DNA of 64,000 nucleotides. It comes from Pseudomaricurvus alkylphenolicus. Its GTDB lineage: Bacteria; Pseudomonadota; Gammaproteobacteria; Pseudomonadales; Cellvibrionaceae. Both the position numbers and the translations under genes were made by a program. Location of the stretch: NCBI RefSeq assembly GCF_011683955.1, contig NZ_JAAQPI010000001.1:1178001-1242000 (forward strand). The letters run 5' to 3'. Of the stretch, positions 17,946 to 26,816 are shown one piece after another; positions within the stretch are counted from its first letter, which is position 1; every line of letters starts with the position of its first letter. The notes beneath the pieces were generated by a model that saw only the letters and a program-made list of their open reading frames with translations, was not told the origin of the DNA and searched no databases.

Positions 17946-17987
17946 CGATTGCCAGTGGCATTTACCAGTCGATGCCACTGGCAATCG
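17946..17987 (-). terminator. Perfect 16-bp inverted repeat (terminator-like hairpin)
   Basis: CGATTGCCAGTGGCAT (17946-17961) and its exact inverse (17972-17987) flank a 10-nt loop, directly after the stop of the minus-strand membrane gene. No long T run follows, so it may be a Rho-type or attenuation hairpin, or an operator for the TetR gene whose start is 39 bp away. Confidence 0.5.
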
Positions 17988-17992
17988 GTACG

Positions 17993-18745
17993 CTACGCCG
18001 GAGAAGGCTCCACTCCCGGTGTGCCGTCTTCAGCACTTTGCGATTCTCGTTTTATGGCAATAACACCGTAGTAGGTCATGACCGAAATCCAGAGAAAAAA
18101 GATACCGACGGGGATATAAAACGCCAGCAGGCCATTCCAGGCGAAGGGGCCGGTCTTGAATATCAGGATAAATCCAGCGGGAATAAACAATACCGCGGCC
18201 CACAGGCAAAGAAAGGCGGTCCAGCGGGGAAAATCGGGCGTGGGGCGACGATCCTTCAAAATGGCCCAGGCCATGGCGCCAAGCCAAAAGGTAAACGGAG
18301 GCCAGGGCGCCAGGAAGAAGAACCAGCCCAGATCATTGAGCATACGCAAAATTTCCGGGTCCAGATCGTGTGCCCGGAACGCCGCAGCCGCCCAGAAGAG
18401 GCCACAGACTGCAATCACCACGGTGGCCACGGCACAGTTGATCAGCTGCGCGTAGGTCAGTATCGGCACACCTTGTTCAACCACTCTAAGGCGTGCGGCG
18501 ATTACCGCTCCCCACAATGCGACCATAGACATACTGGTCATCAGGAAGAACATGCCGACGTTTATCTGCAGGGAACGACCCCGGTAGAGTTCGGCAATCT
18601 GTTCGGCTGTCAGGCTGGGCGCTGGTGGTGGCAGAAACCCGGCCAAAACAATGTAGCCGATAACAAATAACCCCATAAGAACGGGTGCAGAAAGCAACGC
18701 CGCCATTTGCGGAGTGTTACCACCGTCTTTTGTTTTCATTATCAT
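17993..18745 (-). CDS. Membrane protein, unknown family (paralog of 479-1222)
   Basis: A 250-residue integral membrane protein with about six hydrophobic helices and a soluble acidic tail. It shares with the 479-1222 protein the order PPPAPSLTAEQIAELY, LNDLGWFFFL, FPRWTAFLCLWAAVLFIPAG and KTGPFAWNGLLAFY. The start ATG at 18745 has AAGGAA upstream. It lies 36 bp behind another membrane-protein gene (18782-19513), with which it should be co-transcribed. Function unknown; conservation of the pair with receptors and CoA enzymes suggests a part in hydrophobic-substrate handling at the inner membrane. Confidence 0.88.
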   Translation of the reverse strand: MIMKTKDGGNTPQMAALLSAPVLMGLFVIGYIVLAGFLPPPAPSLTAEQIAELYRGRSLQINVGMFFLMTSMSMVALWGAVIAARLRVVEQGVPILTYAQLINCAVATVVIAVCGLFWAAAAFRAHDLDPEILRMLNDLGWFFFLAPWPPFTFWLGAMAWAILKDRRPTPDFPRWTAFLCLWAAVLFIPAGFILIFKTGPFAWNGLLAFYIPVGIFFLWISVMTYYGVIAIKRESQSAEDGTPGVEPSPA

Positions 18746-18781
18746 GTTGATTCCTTTTCCTTGTTTCTGGACAAATACTGG

Positions 18782-19513
18782 TTACGCAATCTGCCCAACG
18801 GAATTGCCGAGCTGCGGCTCATCCTGTGTTCGCTCGGCCGGAAGCTGATACATCAGCCACACATTCATCAGTGCCCAGGCAACGGTAACGGCCACAAAGG
18901 TCAGATAAACGGTCGAGCTGAAGAAGTCTGAAACGTGGGAAAACGCATAGGAGAGCGCCAGGATCATCGGAATGGTCGATAACTCCATAACGGCCGATTG
19001 CCCTTTGCGGGACTGCCGTCTTGCCATCAATCCGGTGTGAAGGGGTACTGACCAGACGGCGGTGATCGCGAAAGTAATAAAGAACAGTTCATCTTGCATG
19101 ACTGTCTTGAATAAAAACCAGATGGCACCTATGCCGGCCGTGGCCAGTAATACCAGTGCGGTAAAGCGCGTTTGGCTGAAGGCGTGAAAGAAGTCCTTGC
19201 GGCCCCATTTGATGACGTGATAGATGTAGAGCGCCTCAAACACCACCGAAGCGGCCAGGGCGTACCACCACATCTTGACCCACCAGTGATCATAAACATT
19301 AAACCATTTGTCGTATTCCAGAACGAACGAGAGATCGTGCCAGAAAAACACGGCGATACCGATAAACGGTACCACATAGACCTGATCTCGTTGGGCCACG
19401 CGCCAGGCGGCAATCCAATAAATAAATACCGCAATGACTACGATCAGCAATGCGATAAAAATGGGCGTGGTGTTGGTGTCAATGGCCGCCAGGGCGGCTA
19501 GGGGTTCGTACAT
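18782..19513 (-). CDS. Membrane protein of unknown function
   Basis: A 243-residue protein with about seven predicted transmembrane segments, rich in Trp, Tyr and His around helices 2-3 (FFWHDLSFVLEYDKW, VYDHWWVKMWWY). The start is set at the ATG at 19513, which has AGGTGAC at good spacing; the upstream ATG at 19528 has no ribosome site. I do not recognise the family. The clustered aromatic and His residues in the membrane could bind a cofactor or lipid, but this is only suggestive. It leads a two-gene unit with the next membrane gene; the TGTACC palindrome 74 bp upstream may regulate it. Confidence 0.85.
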   Translation of the reverse strand: MYEPLAALAAIDTNTTPIFIALLIVVIAVFIYWIAAWRVAQRDQVYVVPFIGIAVFFWHDLSFVLEYDKWFNVYDHWWVKMWWYALAASVVFEALYIYHVIKWGRKDFFHAFSQTRFTALVLLATAGIGAIWFLFKTVMQDELFFITFAITAVWSVPLHTGLMARRQSRKGQSAVMELSTIPMILALSYAFSHVSDFFSSTVYLTFVAVTVAWALMNVWLMYQLPAERTQDEPQLGNSVGQIA

Positions 19514-19586
19514 GGTGTCACCTGTCATAAGGCTGAATTGGTTACCATGATTACTATATGCTAAATGGTTTTAGTGTTCAAGAAGT

Positions 19587-19600
19587 TGTACCGTGTTACA
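19587..19600. promoter_or_regulatory. TGTACC palindrome (candidate TetR operator, copy 2)
   Basis: TGTACCGTGTTACA, preceded by TGTTCAAGAAG, resembles the 14631-14644 site in both the palindrome and its leader. It sits 74 bp upstream of the start at 19513. Confidence 0.5.
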
Positions 19601-19691
19601 CTTTATGAGCGACGACGTTCCAAATTGAAAGCCTTTGGCGGTTCTGCCCAGTGTCTGATCGAATATCAGATCAATGCACGGAGTGTCATAT

Positions 19692-21062
19692 TCAGTGCTT
19701 GGCTACCAGCCATTCATCCAGCTGGGCTTCTGTAATCCCCAAGCCCACAATGGCGCCTGAATGCAGGGTTTCCAAGTCCGCCATCGTCATTGCGGTAAAC
19801 TTATCAACATTGTCTATCTGGTTTGCCTGGCAAAATGCTTCAATTGCTGACTCCGCCTGTTTGCCATGCAGGTTTTTTCTTACCACCAGGCCCATGGCGC
19901 TCTTTCTCTGTTGTCGGTACTGGATCCGGAACGCGTCGATTTCACCCAGCGAACGCTTTACCACCGTGTATTGTTGGCACGACCGTGAATAGGCCCAACA
20001 AAATAGATCGAGCATTGGACCAATGTCATTCATCTCGTAAACGGACAATGTTGCTGCCGTGTAGTCCTCTTGCGATACATCGGTAAAGCTCAAGGGGCAC
20101 AGATTGTGTTTTATGAAGGGGATGTTGCAGCTCAAACGAGAGGTTCTCTTATTCACATCTTCAAAGGCCTGCAAGTAAGACAGCTGAACGAGCAGAAAGA
20201 AGCTCTGCTCGAACGGATCTTCGATTTTTCGGGCTTTACGCAAAATCAGCTCGAACAGTTCGCGGAGCAAATGCGGGTTATCCAGTGGAAGGTATGCGGA
20301 TTCTCCAATACGCACTGAAATGGTTCGAATGTTACCGCAAGACTGGGGGTTGGCCAGCAGATCCTGGGCGAGCAGATGATGAAGGTTGCGGATGACCCAG
20401 CTGTTTGGCTCAATGTCCTGAGCATTTTCGATCAGGAACAAAATCGCTTCCTTGTGATTCATGATCATCACCGACTCTTCGTGAATCTTGCCAACGGCGG
20501 ATATCCCTTTTTCGACCAACTTTTGAGTATCGAGTCGGGAATAGGTATTTCCTTCCAAGCGGCTGGAATTATAGGAAAGGTCAATTAGCAGTCGTTGGCA
20601 AATGTGCTTGGCGTAGGTGCCCGCTGCCAACTGCCGGTCATAGCGTTTGCCCTCCTGGTGTAGGATATTTCGCCTATCCTTTGGGACATAAAATGTCTTA
20701 TTGGGGATATAGTTTTCCAGAAATTCCTGTTTATAGGACACGTTTTTTCGGGAATATACCGGAGTATCCAAGAATTTGAGAACTTTCTGGTTGTTGGGAC
20801 TAAAAATAGGCCGCTTTTTGTCCTTTAAATGGGCAGGGGACGGCTCCTTCACACCCGGTTTAGGATAGTATTTGGAGGCCTTGCGCTCACCTACCCGTAT
20901 GATCTCATTTTCCTCCACAAGCTTTGCAAGCCGACGTTGTAACGTTTTGATATTTATAGGGAAATCAAGCAGTTCGTGGACTTCTCCACGGGACATTCCC
21001 TCTGGATGGTTTTCCAGAATGGATAGAATCTGTTCGATCTGATGCTGGTTGCCCTTGATCAT
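19692..21062 (-). CDS. Fic-domain protein with N-terminal winged helix
   Basis: A 456-residue protein. Residues about 1-70 form a winged-helix DNA-binding domain (QIEQILSILENHPEGMSRGEV). The Fic domain follows, with the auto-inhibitory motif of class II Fic proteins, SSRLEGN (about 169-175), and the active-site loop LQAFEDVNKRTSRL near 315. Compared with the canonical HxFx(D/E)GNGRxxR, the catalytic His is Gln-Ala and the two glycines are Val and Lys, so AMP transfer by the standard mechanism looks doubtful; this EDVNKR variant recurs in HTH-Fic proteins. GGAGG precedes the ATG. The promoter holds inverted TTTTGGGACA boxes, suggesting autoregulation. It is monocistronic, in no obvious relation to its neighbours. 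Confidence 0.9.
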   Translation of the reverse strand: MIKGNQHQIEQILSILENHPEGMSRGEVHELLDFPINIKTLQRRLAKLVEENEIIRVGERKASKYYPKPGVKEPSPAHLKDKKRPIFSPNNQKVLKFLDTPVYSRKNVSYKQEFLENYIPNKTFYVPKDRRNILHQEGKRYDRQLAAGTYAKHICQRLLIDLSYNSSRLEGNTYSRLDTQKLVEKGISAVGKIHEESVMIMNHKEAILFLIENAQDIEPNSWVIRNLHHLLAQDLLANPQSCGNIRTISVRIGESAYLPLDNPHLLRELFELILRKARKIEDPFEQSFFLLVQLSYLQAFEDVNKRTSRLSCNIPFIKHNLCPLSFTDVSQEDYTAATLSVYEMNDIGPMLDLFCWAYSRSCQQYTVVKRSLGEIDAFRIQYRQQRKSAMGLVVRKNLHGKQAESAIEAFCQANQIDNVDKFTAMTMADLETLHSGAIVGLGITEAQLDEWLVAKH

Positions 21063-21100
21063 TTTGCGCCTCCGATGCCTCAGAAAGAACCATATTCCTT

Positions 21101-21167
21101 TTTTGGGACAGCTTCAACATTTTTATGGGGCATTTTGGTGTTTATGGGACTTTTTTGTGTCCCAAAA
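21101..21167. promoter_or_regulatory. Repeated GGGAC boxes upstream of the Fic gene
   Basis: TTTTGGGACA (21101-21110) and its exact inverse TGTCCCAAAA (21158-21167) bracket two 19-bp direct repeats (21122-21140 and 21141-21159; 16 of 19 identical, both starting TTTATGGG). This is a likely operator for the winged-helix domain of the Fic protein. Confidence 0.55.
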
Positions 21168-21236
21168 GGTTGTGATCCTAGCAGGTCCGCTGAAAAATTC
21201 AGACAGTTGTAATTGGTTATTCTCGTTACTAACGGC

Positions 21237-22709
21237 TTAGTTGAGAACGGCCTGATTACGTCGATTTGCCTCTCCGTCGTACAATCCCAGAATTTCTTCC
21301 AGCTTCTTGCTGATCTTCACACAGTTACGGATCATCTCAATCTTGGGCCAGGTACACACCTCTCCCTCCCGGATCAGAAATTCCAGCTCTTTCTGGTTCA
21401 ACTGCTTGGCCAATTTCCTGGGATCAAAAAATCGAAAGCTGGGAAAGATATTAATATCCCCTGTGTACTGCTGGTTGACAATAGAGTTGACCTGACTGGC
21501 CATGGTGTGAAGCTTTGGAAAGGGCTTGAGGTATTTTTTACTGAGCTTGTAGCTGTGTCGCAGACTTTCCCTGGCCAACCCGAAATAGAAGCGTTTGGCC
21601 GAGGTCATCAGCGTATCTTCACTCTTGGGGTCGGACAAGGACCAGAGCACCAATGGGTTGGCCTGGCTGACGATAAAGTGATTCACTCCGTAAAGTCGCG
21701 ACAGACGTTTGGCTGGCAGATCTGCGGCAACGGAACCGTCAATCCAGCGCCGGGACGGGAGGTAGGCCACCCGTTCACCACTGGCATCTTTGGCTTCCAA
21801 CATCACCGGCGGCATGGCGCCGGGTACCGCGCAGGAGGCTCGCACCGCTGAGCGAACCAACACATTGGGTGATGTGATTGCATTGAGGAGCCGCGATGTC
21901 TGATGTTCCTCCGCCGGAGAGATCGAGATATTGATGGCGTGCCCCGTCAGTTGATAGGCTTCCTGAAAGGTGAGATCGCGCACAAAATGATTGTGCATGG
22001 CTTCGATATAGGGGCCATCCATACGACCGTCTTTGCCCGCCAGAAACCAGCTCAACAGACTCGGCTTGGACTCGCTTTTGATGTCGATATTTTCAGCGCG
22101 AAAAAAGTGCTTGAGCTCGTCGTCCGTATGGGTGCCCACTGCCGCGGCGATCATGGCGCCGGCGCTGGAGCCGGAAATAACCCGCGGCAGCAATTCGTTT
22201 TCTGCCAGCGCCTTGACCACGCCCATATGAAATAACCCCAGGGTGCCGGCGCCGCTGAGCATCAGTGCGGAGTGGCCATAGCAGTGACTGGCGCGCTGGA
22301 AGAAATCGATTTTCTCGTCGAAACTGATGTCACTGCAGGCGGGGGAAGCCAGGCGATCCAGGGCCTGCCAGATCTCCTCCAGGTAGTCGCCGATCAATGC
22401 CTTGGTGCCAAAGCGGGCCCTTTGGTATAAACCGGGCTTGCCCATGCCGCCCATATTGCCGTGGATGCCTTGGTTTAATGTGAACAGCAAACCCTGGTGA
22501 TCACCGCGGCCGTTTAGCTGGCGCAGGCGTTCAAGCCTGAGGCGGATTTCCTCGTGATCATATAGGGGCGAATGATCGGTCTGCTTCCAGCGCTCATTGC
22601 CGGAAATGACATCGTGGTCTCTGGCAGCGCCGGACCACTCGTCATAGTTGGCGGCCAGCAACATGCGCTTTTCCAGGGCTGCCAGCTGGCGGGGTTTCCG
22701 CTTCAACAT
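21237..22709 (-). CDS. Patatin-like phospholipase with DUF3336-type N-terminus
   Basis: A 490-residue predicted lipase/acylhydrolase. The oxyanion segment LMLSGAGTLGLFHMG near residue 150, the nucleophile GSSAG near 180 and the catalytic Asp in WIDGSVAADLP near 317 form the patatin Ser-Asp dyad. The N-terminal third, with WxALDRLA and a YGHSALML lead-in, resembles the DUF3336 region of yeast TGL-type triacylglycerol lipases. No signal peptide is evident, so it is probably cytoplasmic and could release fatty acids from storage lipid. The start is the ATG at 22709; the frame can be extended only to a TTG at 22721. It is the last gene of a minus-strand lipid cluster containing a WS/DGAT. Confidence 0.92.
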   Translation of the reverse strand: MLKRKPRQLAALEKRMLLAANYDEWSGAARDHDVISGNERWKQTDHSPLYDHEEIRLRLERLRQLNGRGDHQGLLFTLNQGIHGNMGGMGKPGLYQRARFGTKALIGDYLEEIWQALDRLASPACSDISFDEKIDFFQRASHCYGHSALMLSGAGTLGLFHMGVVKALAENELLPRVISGSSAGAMIAAAVGTHTDDELKHFFRAENIDIKSESKPSLLSWFLAGKDGRMDGPYIEAMHNHFVRDLTFQEAYQLTGHAINISISPAEEHQTSRLLNAITSPNVLVRSAVRASCAVPGAMPPVMLEAKDASGERVAYLPSRRWIDGSVAADLPAKRLSRLYGVNHFIVSQANPLVLWSLSDPKSEDTLMTSAKRFYFGLARESLRHSYKLSKKYLKPFPKLHTMASQVNSIVNQQYTGDINIFPSFRFFDPRKLAKQLNQKELEFLIREGEVCTWPKIEMIRNCVKISKKLEEILGLYDGEANRRNQAVLN

Positions 22710-22742
22710 GATGTGACCCAAACCTCAGGTGTTTTTCTAGGG

Positions 22743-23522
22743 CTACAGCTGCAATCCGCCATCGACCGCGAGACTTTGCCCGGTGATGTATTTCGCCTGC
22801 CGCGAGCAAAGGAACAGAGCCGCGTTGGCAATGTCTTCACCCTCGCCAAAACTCTGCAGGGGAATGGTGGTCTTGCGAATATGGTCGCGGGTTTTTTCAT
22901 CGAGTTTTTCTTCCAGCCCCTGTTTGCCAAGACCGGCGTTGATCCAGCCGGGACCCACACAATTGGCGCGAATACCAAAGCGGCCGGATTCTTTCGCGAC
23001 TCCGCGAACCAGCATTTCGATAGCGGCCTTGGGCGCTGCGGACATAATGTCCTTAACCGGGACGCGCTCAACTGCTGCCGTTATCACCGCGATCAGGTTG
23101 CCGCCGTCGGTGTTGGTCTTGAAGGCATCCACTGCGGATTGGATAAAGTAGAAGGCACCGTTGACATCGGTGTTGACGACTTGTTGCCAATCCTGGTTGG
23201 GAATCTGGCCGATAAAATTAAAGTCAAAGTGTGGGCCCGATGCGTAAACCGCGTGACGAATGGGGCCGAACTGTTCACGAACCTGTTGAAACAGGCTTGT
23301 AACGGCTTGCGGTGATGACAGATCGACGCGTCGGTAGTCGCAGGCACCACCCTCATTGCGGATTTCATCGCAAAGCGTCTGGGCTTTGGTTTCATTGCTG
23401 TAGTAGGTAAAAACCACCGGGATACCAGCGCGGGCGAATGTACGGCAAATATCCGAACCTATGCCACCGCTGCCGCCTGCCACCAGCACGACACCAGTCT
23501 CAAAATTCAATTCGTGGCTCAT
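22743..23522 (-). CDS. SDR-fold protein lacking the catalytic Tyr
   Basis: A 259-residue short-chain dehydrogenase/reductase fold. The cofactor motif GGSGGIG lies near residue 17, and the C-terminal GWINAGLG and GQSLAVDGGLQL are canonical. The active site is not: where YxxxK is expected the sequence reads MSAAPKAA, keeping the Lys but with Ser in place of Tyr, and the usual catalytic Ser segment reads ITAAVER. The start is the ATG at 23522 with GGGAGA upstream; the upstream frame overlaps the next gene. It may be a cofactor-binding or non-redox SDR, or may use another residue. It is co-transcribed between another SDR and the patatin. Confidence 0.88.
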   Translation of the reverse strand: MSHELNFETGVVLVAGGSGGIGSDICRTFARAGIPVVFTYYSNETKAQTLCDEIRNEGGACDYRRVDLSSPQAVTSLFQQVREQFGPIRHAVYASGPHFDFNFIGQIPNQDWQQVVNTDVNGAFYFIQSAVDAFKTNTDGGNLIAVITAAVERVPVKDIMSAAPKAAIEMLVRGVAKESGRFGIRANCVGPGWINAGLGKQGLEEKLDEKTRDHIRKTTIPLQSFGEGEDIANAALFLCSRQAKYITGQSLAVDGGLQL

Positions 23523-23547
23523 AAAGAGTCTCCCATAGAGTGTGTGA

Positions 23548-24399
23548 TCAGAGTTTCTGAAACAATTTGTCCTGCAGAGCGTCAGGTGCCAGGGTGGCAA
23601 AGCCAGATAAAAGCTTGGGCGCCAGCCCCACCGGGTAACGGGCTTTGGGTCGCCTGGCATCGAAGGCCTTTATGATGACCTCTGCAACCTGCTCGGCGCT
23701 GACACCCTGTTGGTACCCCAGCGTCATCAGCTTTTTGTGACTCTCGTATTGACGACGGTAGCGCTGCGCATCATCGCTGGCGTTATTCTCCAAAACGGTA
23801 TCGATATCCTGAAGATGGTTGTCCATCATCGGTGTCTTGATGGAGCCGGGTTTTATCAATGACACCTCAATCCCGTCTTCGTCCAGCTCGCGCCGCAGCG
23901 CATCACAGATAGCATCCAGAGCAAACTTGGTGGCACTGTAGGCGCCGAGCAGAGGCAAAACCACATCACTGCCGGTGGAGCCGACCATAATGATTTTGCC
24001 GGGACGGTCGAAACGGCTTTTGCTGCATTGGCGCAATAGGGGCAGGGCCAACTGTACCGTGGTCAGTGCACTGAAGACGTTAATCTGAAATATCTGCTTG
24101 AGATCTTCGCCCGTCATTTGCTCCAGTGGTACCGGGCGGGTGATGGCGGCACAGTTGATCAGCCCATCCAGTCGTTGAACAGCAAGATTCTCCAGTGTCT
24201 CAAAGGCGAGTTCCATACTATGCTGACTGGATAAATTCATCGGCACAGCGTAGGAGCACAGTTTCTCCGTTTCCAGTTGCCACTTTTGTTCCTGGCTGCG
24301 ACAGGTCGCAATTACCCGATGGCCGCGATCACTCAACAGTCGGCAGGTGGCCTGGCCAACGCCGCCCGTAGCGCCGATGACCAAGATGGTTTTTCGCAT
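23548..24399 (-). CDS. Short-chain dehydrogenase/reductase
   Basis: A 283-residue SDR of the classical type. The nucleotide-binding motif GATGGVGQA starts near residue 9, NCAA near 83 replaces the usual NAG, the catalytic Ser lies in VGSTGSD near 140 and YSATKFALD near 154 carries the Tyr and Lys. The long C-terminal helix with RYRRQYESHKKL and a final RYPVGLAPKLL segment resembles 17-beta-hydroxysteroid or retinol dehydrogenase-like SDRs that act on bulky hydrophobic alcohols. It lies 15 bp after the wax-ester synthase stop and 25 bp before the next SDR. The substrate is unassigned. Confidence 0.9.
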   Translation of the reverse strand: MRKTILVIGATGGVGQATCRLLSDRGHRVIATCRSQEQKWQLETEKLCSYAVPMNLSSQHSMELAFETLENLAVQRLDGLINCAAITRPVPLEQMTGEDLKQIFQINVFSALTTVQLALPLLRQCSKSRFDRPGKIIMVGSTGSDVVLPLLGAYSATKFALDAICDALRRELDEDGIEVSLIKPGSIKTPMMDNHLQDIDTVLENNASDDAQRYRRQYESHKKLMTLGYQQGVSAEQVAEVIIKAFDARRPKARYPVGLAPKLLSGFATLAPDALQDKLFQKL

Positions 24400-24414
24400 G
24401 GTGGTGTATCCGGC

Positions 24415-25959
24415 TTAGTGAGTTTCCAGTGTGTTATCGGTGTCAACGACAGGTCTGGGTTCTGACTTCGACTTCGATTCGGGTTTGGCTTCAGATTTTT
24501 CAGCTGACTGCGGTTCGCTCTCGTTCACAGAGTCCAAAGCCATTTGGGTGGCGGTTTTCAATTCTTCAAAAGTATCGATCACGCAGGATCGATAAAATTG
24601 GGGGTCCGGCATCATGGCGCGGCAGGCCTGGAAAGACACGGTCGCGGTACCGCAATAGCTGCTGACGGCGTGGAAGATCCCCATGCCATCGAGTACCACA
24701 CCGATGTTACACATCCCCTCCAGTTTGGCGCCCGCCATGTACAGTGGCTTTTGAGAGCCCGGCACATTGGTCACGATGGTGTTCACCAGCGGAGACTCAC
24801 TGACCAGAACATGATGCAGCGAGCGGGAGGCCATGTTGACCAATAACGCGGGCATGGAGCGGCTGACTTCCAGCATAATATCGGCGCCCAGGGCATCCTG
24901 GTAAGCTTTAGTCTCCTGAGCGGCCTGATGGATACTGAGCAGGCGCTCCAGTGGGTCGTCCACCAGGTTTTCCAGGCTTACCTTGGATACGGACACCAGG
25001 TTATTGGCATCCTGCTCGGTCACGTTATTGAGAAACGGCCGCACATTGATGGGCATGCCAGCGGTTAATTGCGCCGGTGGTTCTCCTTTGGCATTCAAAT
25101 ACTTGCTCATGGCACCGGAGACAATGGCCAGCATCACATCGTTAATGGTGACACCTGCAACGGCATTCTTGACCGCTTTCAGTTCATCCAGCGGGAAGAT
25201 TGCGGCATCCATGACGAGATGCCCGGAAACCCGGTCGTTAAAACGGGTATGGTCCGACTTGGATACCGGCGAAAACAGCCCTTGTTTTCGGCCTTTACGA
25301 ATTCGGGAAATCGCCGGTGGCAGTTTGCGAGCCAGGTTGTAAAAGCGGAACGGCTGTTTGGCCATATTGGTGGCGGCGCGGGTGAGCATGGTCAGGTTGT
25401 CCACGACAGAGGGGCCCGTGCCCGCTTCCGTCTCACCGTCGTCAACATTCTGTGCTGGCGTGGGCACAGCGTCGTGAATCGCTGAAATCAAATCGTTACC
25501 GGCAATGCCGTCGATGGCGGCATGGTGTAACTTCACGTACATGGCAAAGCCACCCTTGGGAATGGTTTTGACATTGTCCAGCCCCTCGATGACGTAGACC
25601 TCCCACAATGGGCGGTTCAGGTCCAGGGGGCGGGAGTGAATTCGGGCGACCTGAATACAGAGTTGGCGCCAGTCACCGGGTTTGGGCAGGGCGATATGAC
25701 GTACGTGGTATTCGATATCGAAGTTATCGTCTTCTACCCAATAAGGGTCATCCAACCCAAAGGGGACTTGCTGGACCTTTTTGCGCAGCAGGCTTTCCTT
25801 GGTAATGCGGTCACGAAAGGTGGCCAGAATCTCCTTAAAGCGCACGAACTGATTGCTGGCTGTGGACACATCGTAAAAAAGAAGGGTGCCCACCTGAAAT
25901 CGGTTTTTATTGCGTTCAAGGTGAATAAAACTTGCATCAATACCGCGTAACTGCTCCAT
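24415..25959 (-). CDS. Wax-ester synthase/diacylglycerol acyltransferase (WS/DGAT)
   Basis: A 514-residue bifunctional acyltransferase that esterifies a fatty alcohol or diacylglycerol with acyl-CoA to make storage wax esters or triacylglycerol. The catalytic HHxxxDG motif is present as KLHHAAIDG near residue 143, and the start MEQLRGIDASFIHLE matches the family N-terminus. The last 50 residues are a Ser/Lys/Glu-rich low-complexity tail not needed for activity. AAGG precedes the ATG. With the patatin and HSL-type hydrolase nearby, the cluster can make and break neutral lipid. Bacteria often carry several WS/DGAT copies with different alcohol preference, so the acceptor is uncertain. Confidence 0.95.
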   Translation of the reverse strand: MEQLRGIDASFIHLERNKNRFQVGTLLFYDVSTASNQFVRFKEILATFRDRITKESLLRKKVQQVPFGLDDPYWVEDDNFDIEYHVRHIALPKPGDWRQLCIQVARIHSRPLDLNRPLWEVYVIEGLDNVKTIPKGGFAMYVKLHHAAIDGIAGNDLISAIHDAVPTPAQNVDDGETEAGTGPSVVDNLTMLTRAATNMAKQPFRFYNLARKLPPAISRIRKGRKQGLFSPVSKSDHTRFNDRVSGHLVMDAAIFPLDELKAVKNAVAGVTINDVMLAIVSGAMSKYLNAKGEPPAQLTAGMPINVRPFLNNVTEQDANNLVSVSKVSLENLVDDPLERLLSIHQAAQETKAYQDALGADIMLEVSRSMPALLVNMASRSLHHVLVSESPLVNTIVTNVPGSQKPLYMAGAKLEGMCNIGVVLDGMGIFHAVSSYCGTATVSFQACRAMMPDPQFYRSCVIDTFEELKTATQMALDSVNESEPQSAEKSEAKPESKSKSEPRPVVDTDNTLETH

Positions 25960-26069
25960 GGCCTGGCCTTAAATTGCTTCGGAATGTGTGAGCAAATTTA
26001 ATACGCTAGATAACTATCAGTCAACTGTCTAATATGGCCAGTCGAAACCGGCTATTTGGCCAGGGGGCG

Positions 26070-26816
26070 TCAGGCCAGGGCTCCACCGTCGACCACCAGA
26101 CTGGTGCCGGTGGTGTGTCGGGCCTCATCACTGGCCAGGTACAGTGCTGCATTGGCCATATCCAATGGTGTTGCCATGCGGCCCAGTGGAATGCCGGCAC
26201 AAAGCTGTTCGATAACCGCATCGGAGGCACTGGCCATCATCGGGGTTTCGGTGAGGCCGGGGTGCAGGGAGTTGCAGCGAATGTTATAGCGGTTTTTGGC
26301 GCAGTGCAGAGCCAGTGTGCGAGTCAAATTCCAAACGCCCGCTTTTGAGGCACCGTAGGCAGGACCGACCAGGCTGCCTTTGAGAGCGCCTATGGAAGAT
26401 ACATTGACAATGGCCCCGCCGTCGCGCTGCATATGTTTGATGGCGTATTTACAGCCGAGAAAGGTACCGTCGAGATTGATGTGAATGACGTGACGCCAGC
26501 TGTCCAGAGCGGTATCTTCGATCGTGCCTTGGGCGGCAATTCCCGCGTTATTGATCAGTATATTAACAGCTCCAAACTGTTCCTCTGCCAAACGAAATGC
26601 TTCGCTCCACTGGGATTCCCGGGTCACGTCGAGTCCAATGTACCCCGCAGTGCATCCCTCCGAGATCAAAGCCTCTGCATTTTCCCGGATCCCGGCTTTA
26701 TCAATATCCGCCAGCAGTACTGCAGCGCCTTCTTCGGCAAAACGTTTGGCCGTGGCCAGGCCTATGCCTCCGGCCGCGCCTGTTACTATGGCAACCTTGT
26801 CCGCTAATCGCTGCAT
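26070..26816 (-). CDS. Short-chain dehydrogenase/reductase (3-oxoacyl/hydroxysteroid type)
   Basis: A 248-residue classical SDR with every landmark: TGAAGGIG near residue 12, the adenine-pocket LDV near 63, NNAGIA near 89, catalytic Ser in NVSSIGALKG near 137, YGASKAG near 152 and the C-terminal TGTSLVVDGGA. LLADID after strand two has an acidic residue, favouring NAD(H) over NADP(H). Its start overlaps the stop of the hydrolase upstream by 13 bp, so the two are translationally coupled; the next gene, the WS/DGAT, is 110 bp away. The product oxidises a secondary alcohol or reduces a ketone; hydroxysteroid and cyclic-alcohol dehydrogenases look similar. Confidence 0.92.
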   Translation of the reverse strand: MQRLADKVAIVTGAAGGIGLATAKRFAEEGAAVLLADIDKAGIRENAEALISEGCTAGYIGLDVTRESQWSEAFRLAEEQFGAVNILINNAGIAAQGTIEDTALDSWRHVIHINLDGTFLGCKYAIKHMQRDGGAIVNVSSIGALKGSLVGPAYGASKAGVWNLTRTLALHCAKNRYNIRCNSLHPGLTETPMMASASDAVIEQLCAGIPLGRMATPLDMANAALYLASDEARHTTGTSLVVDGGALA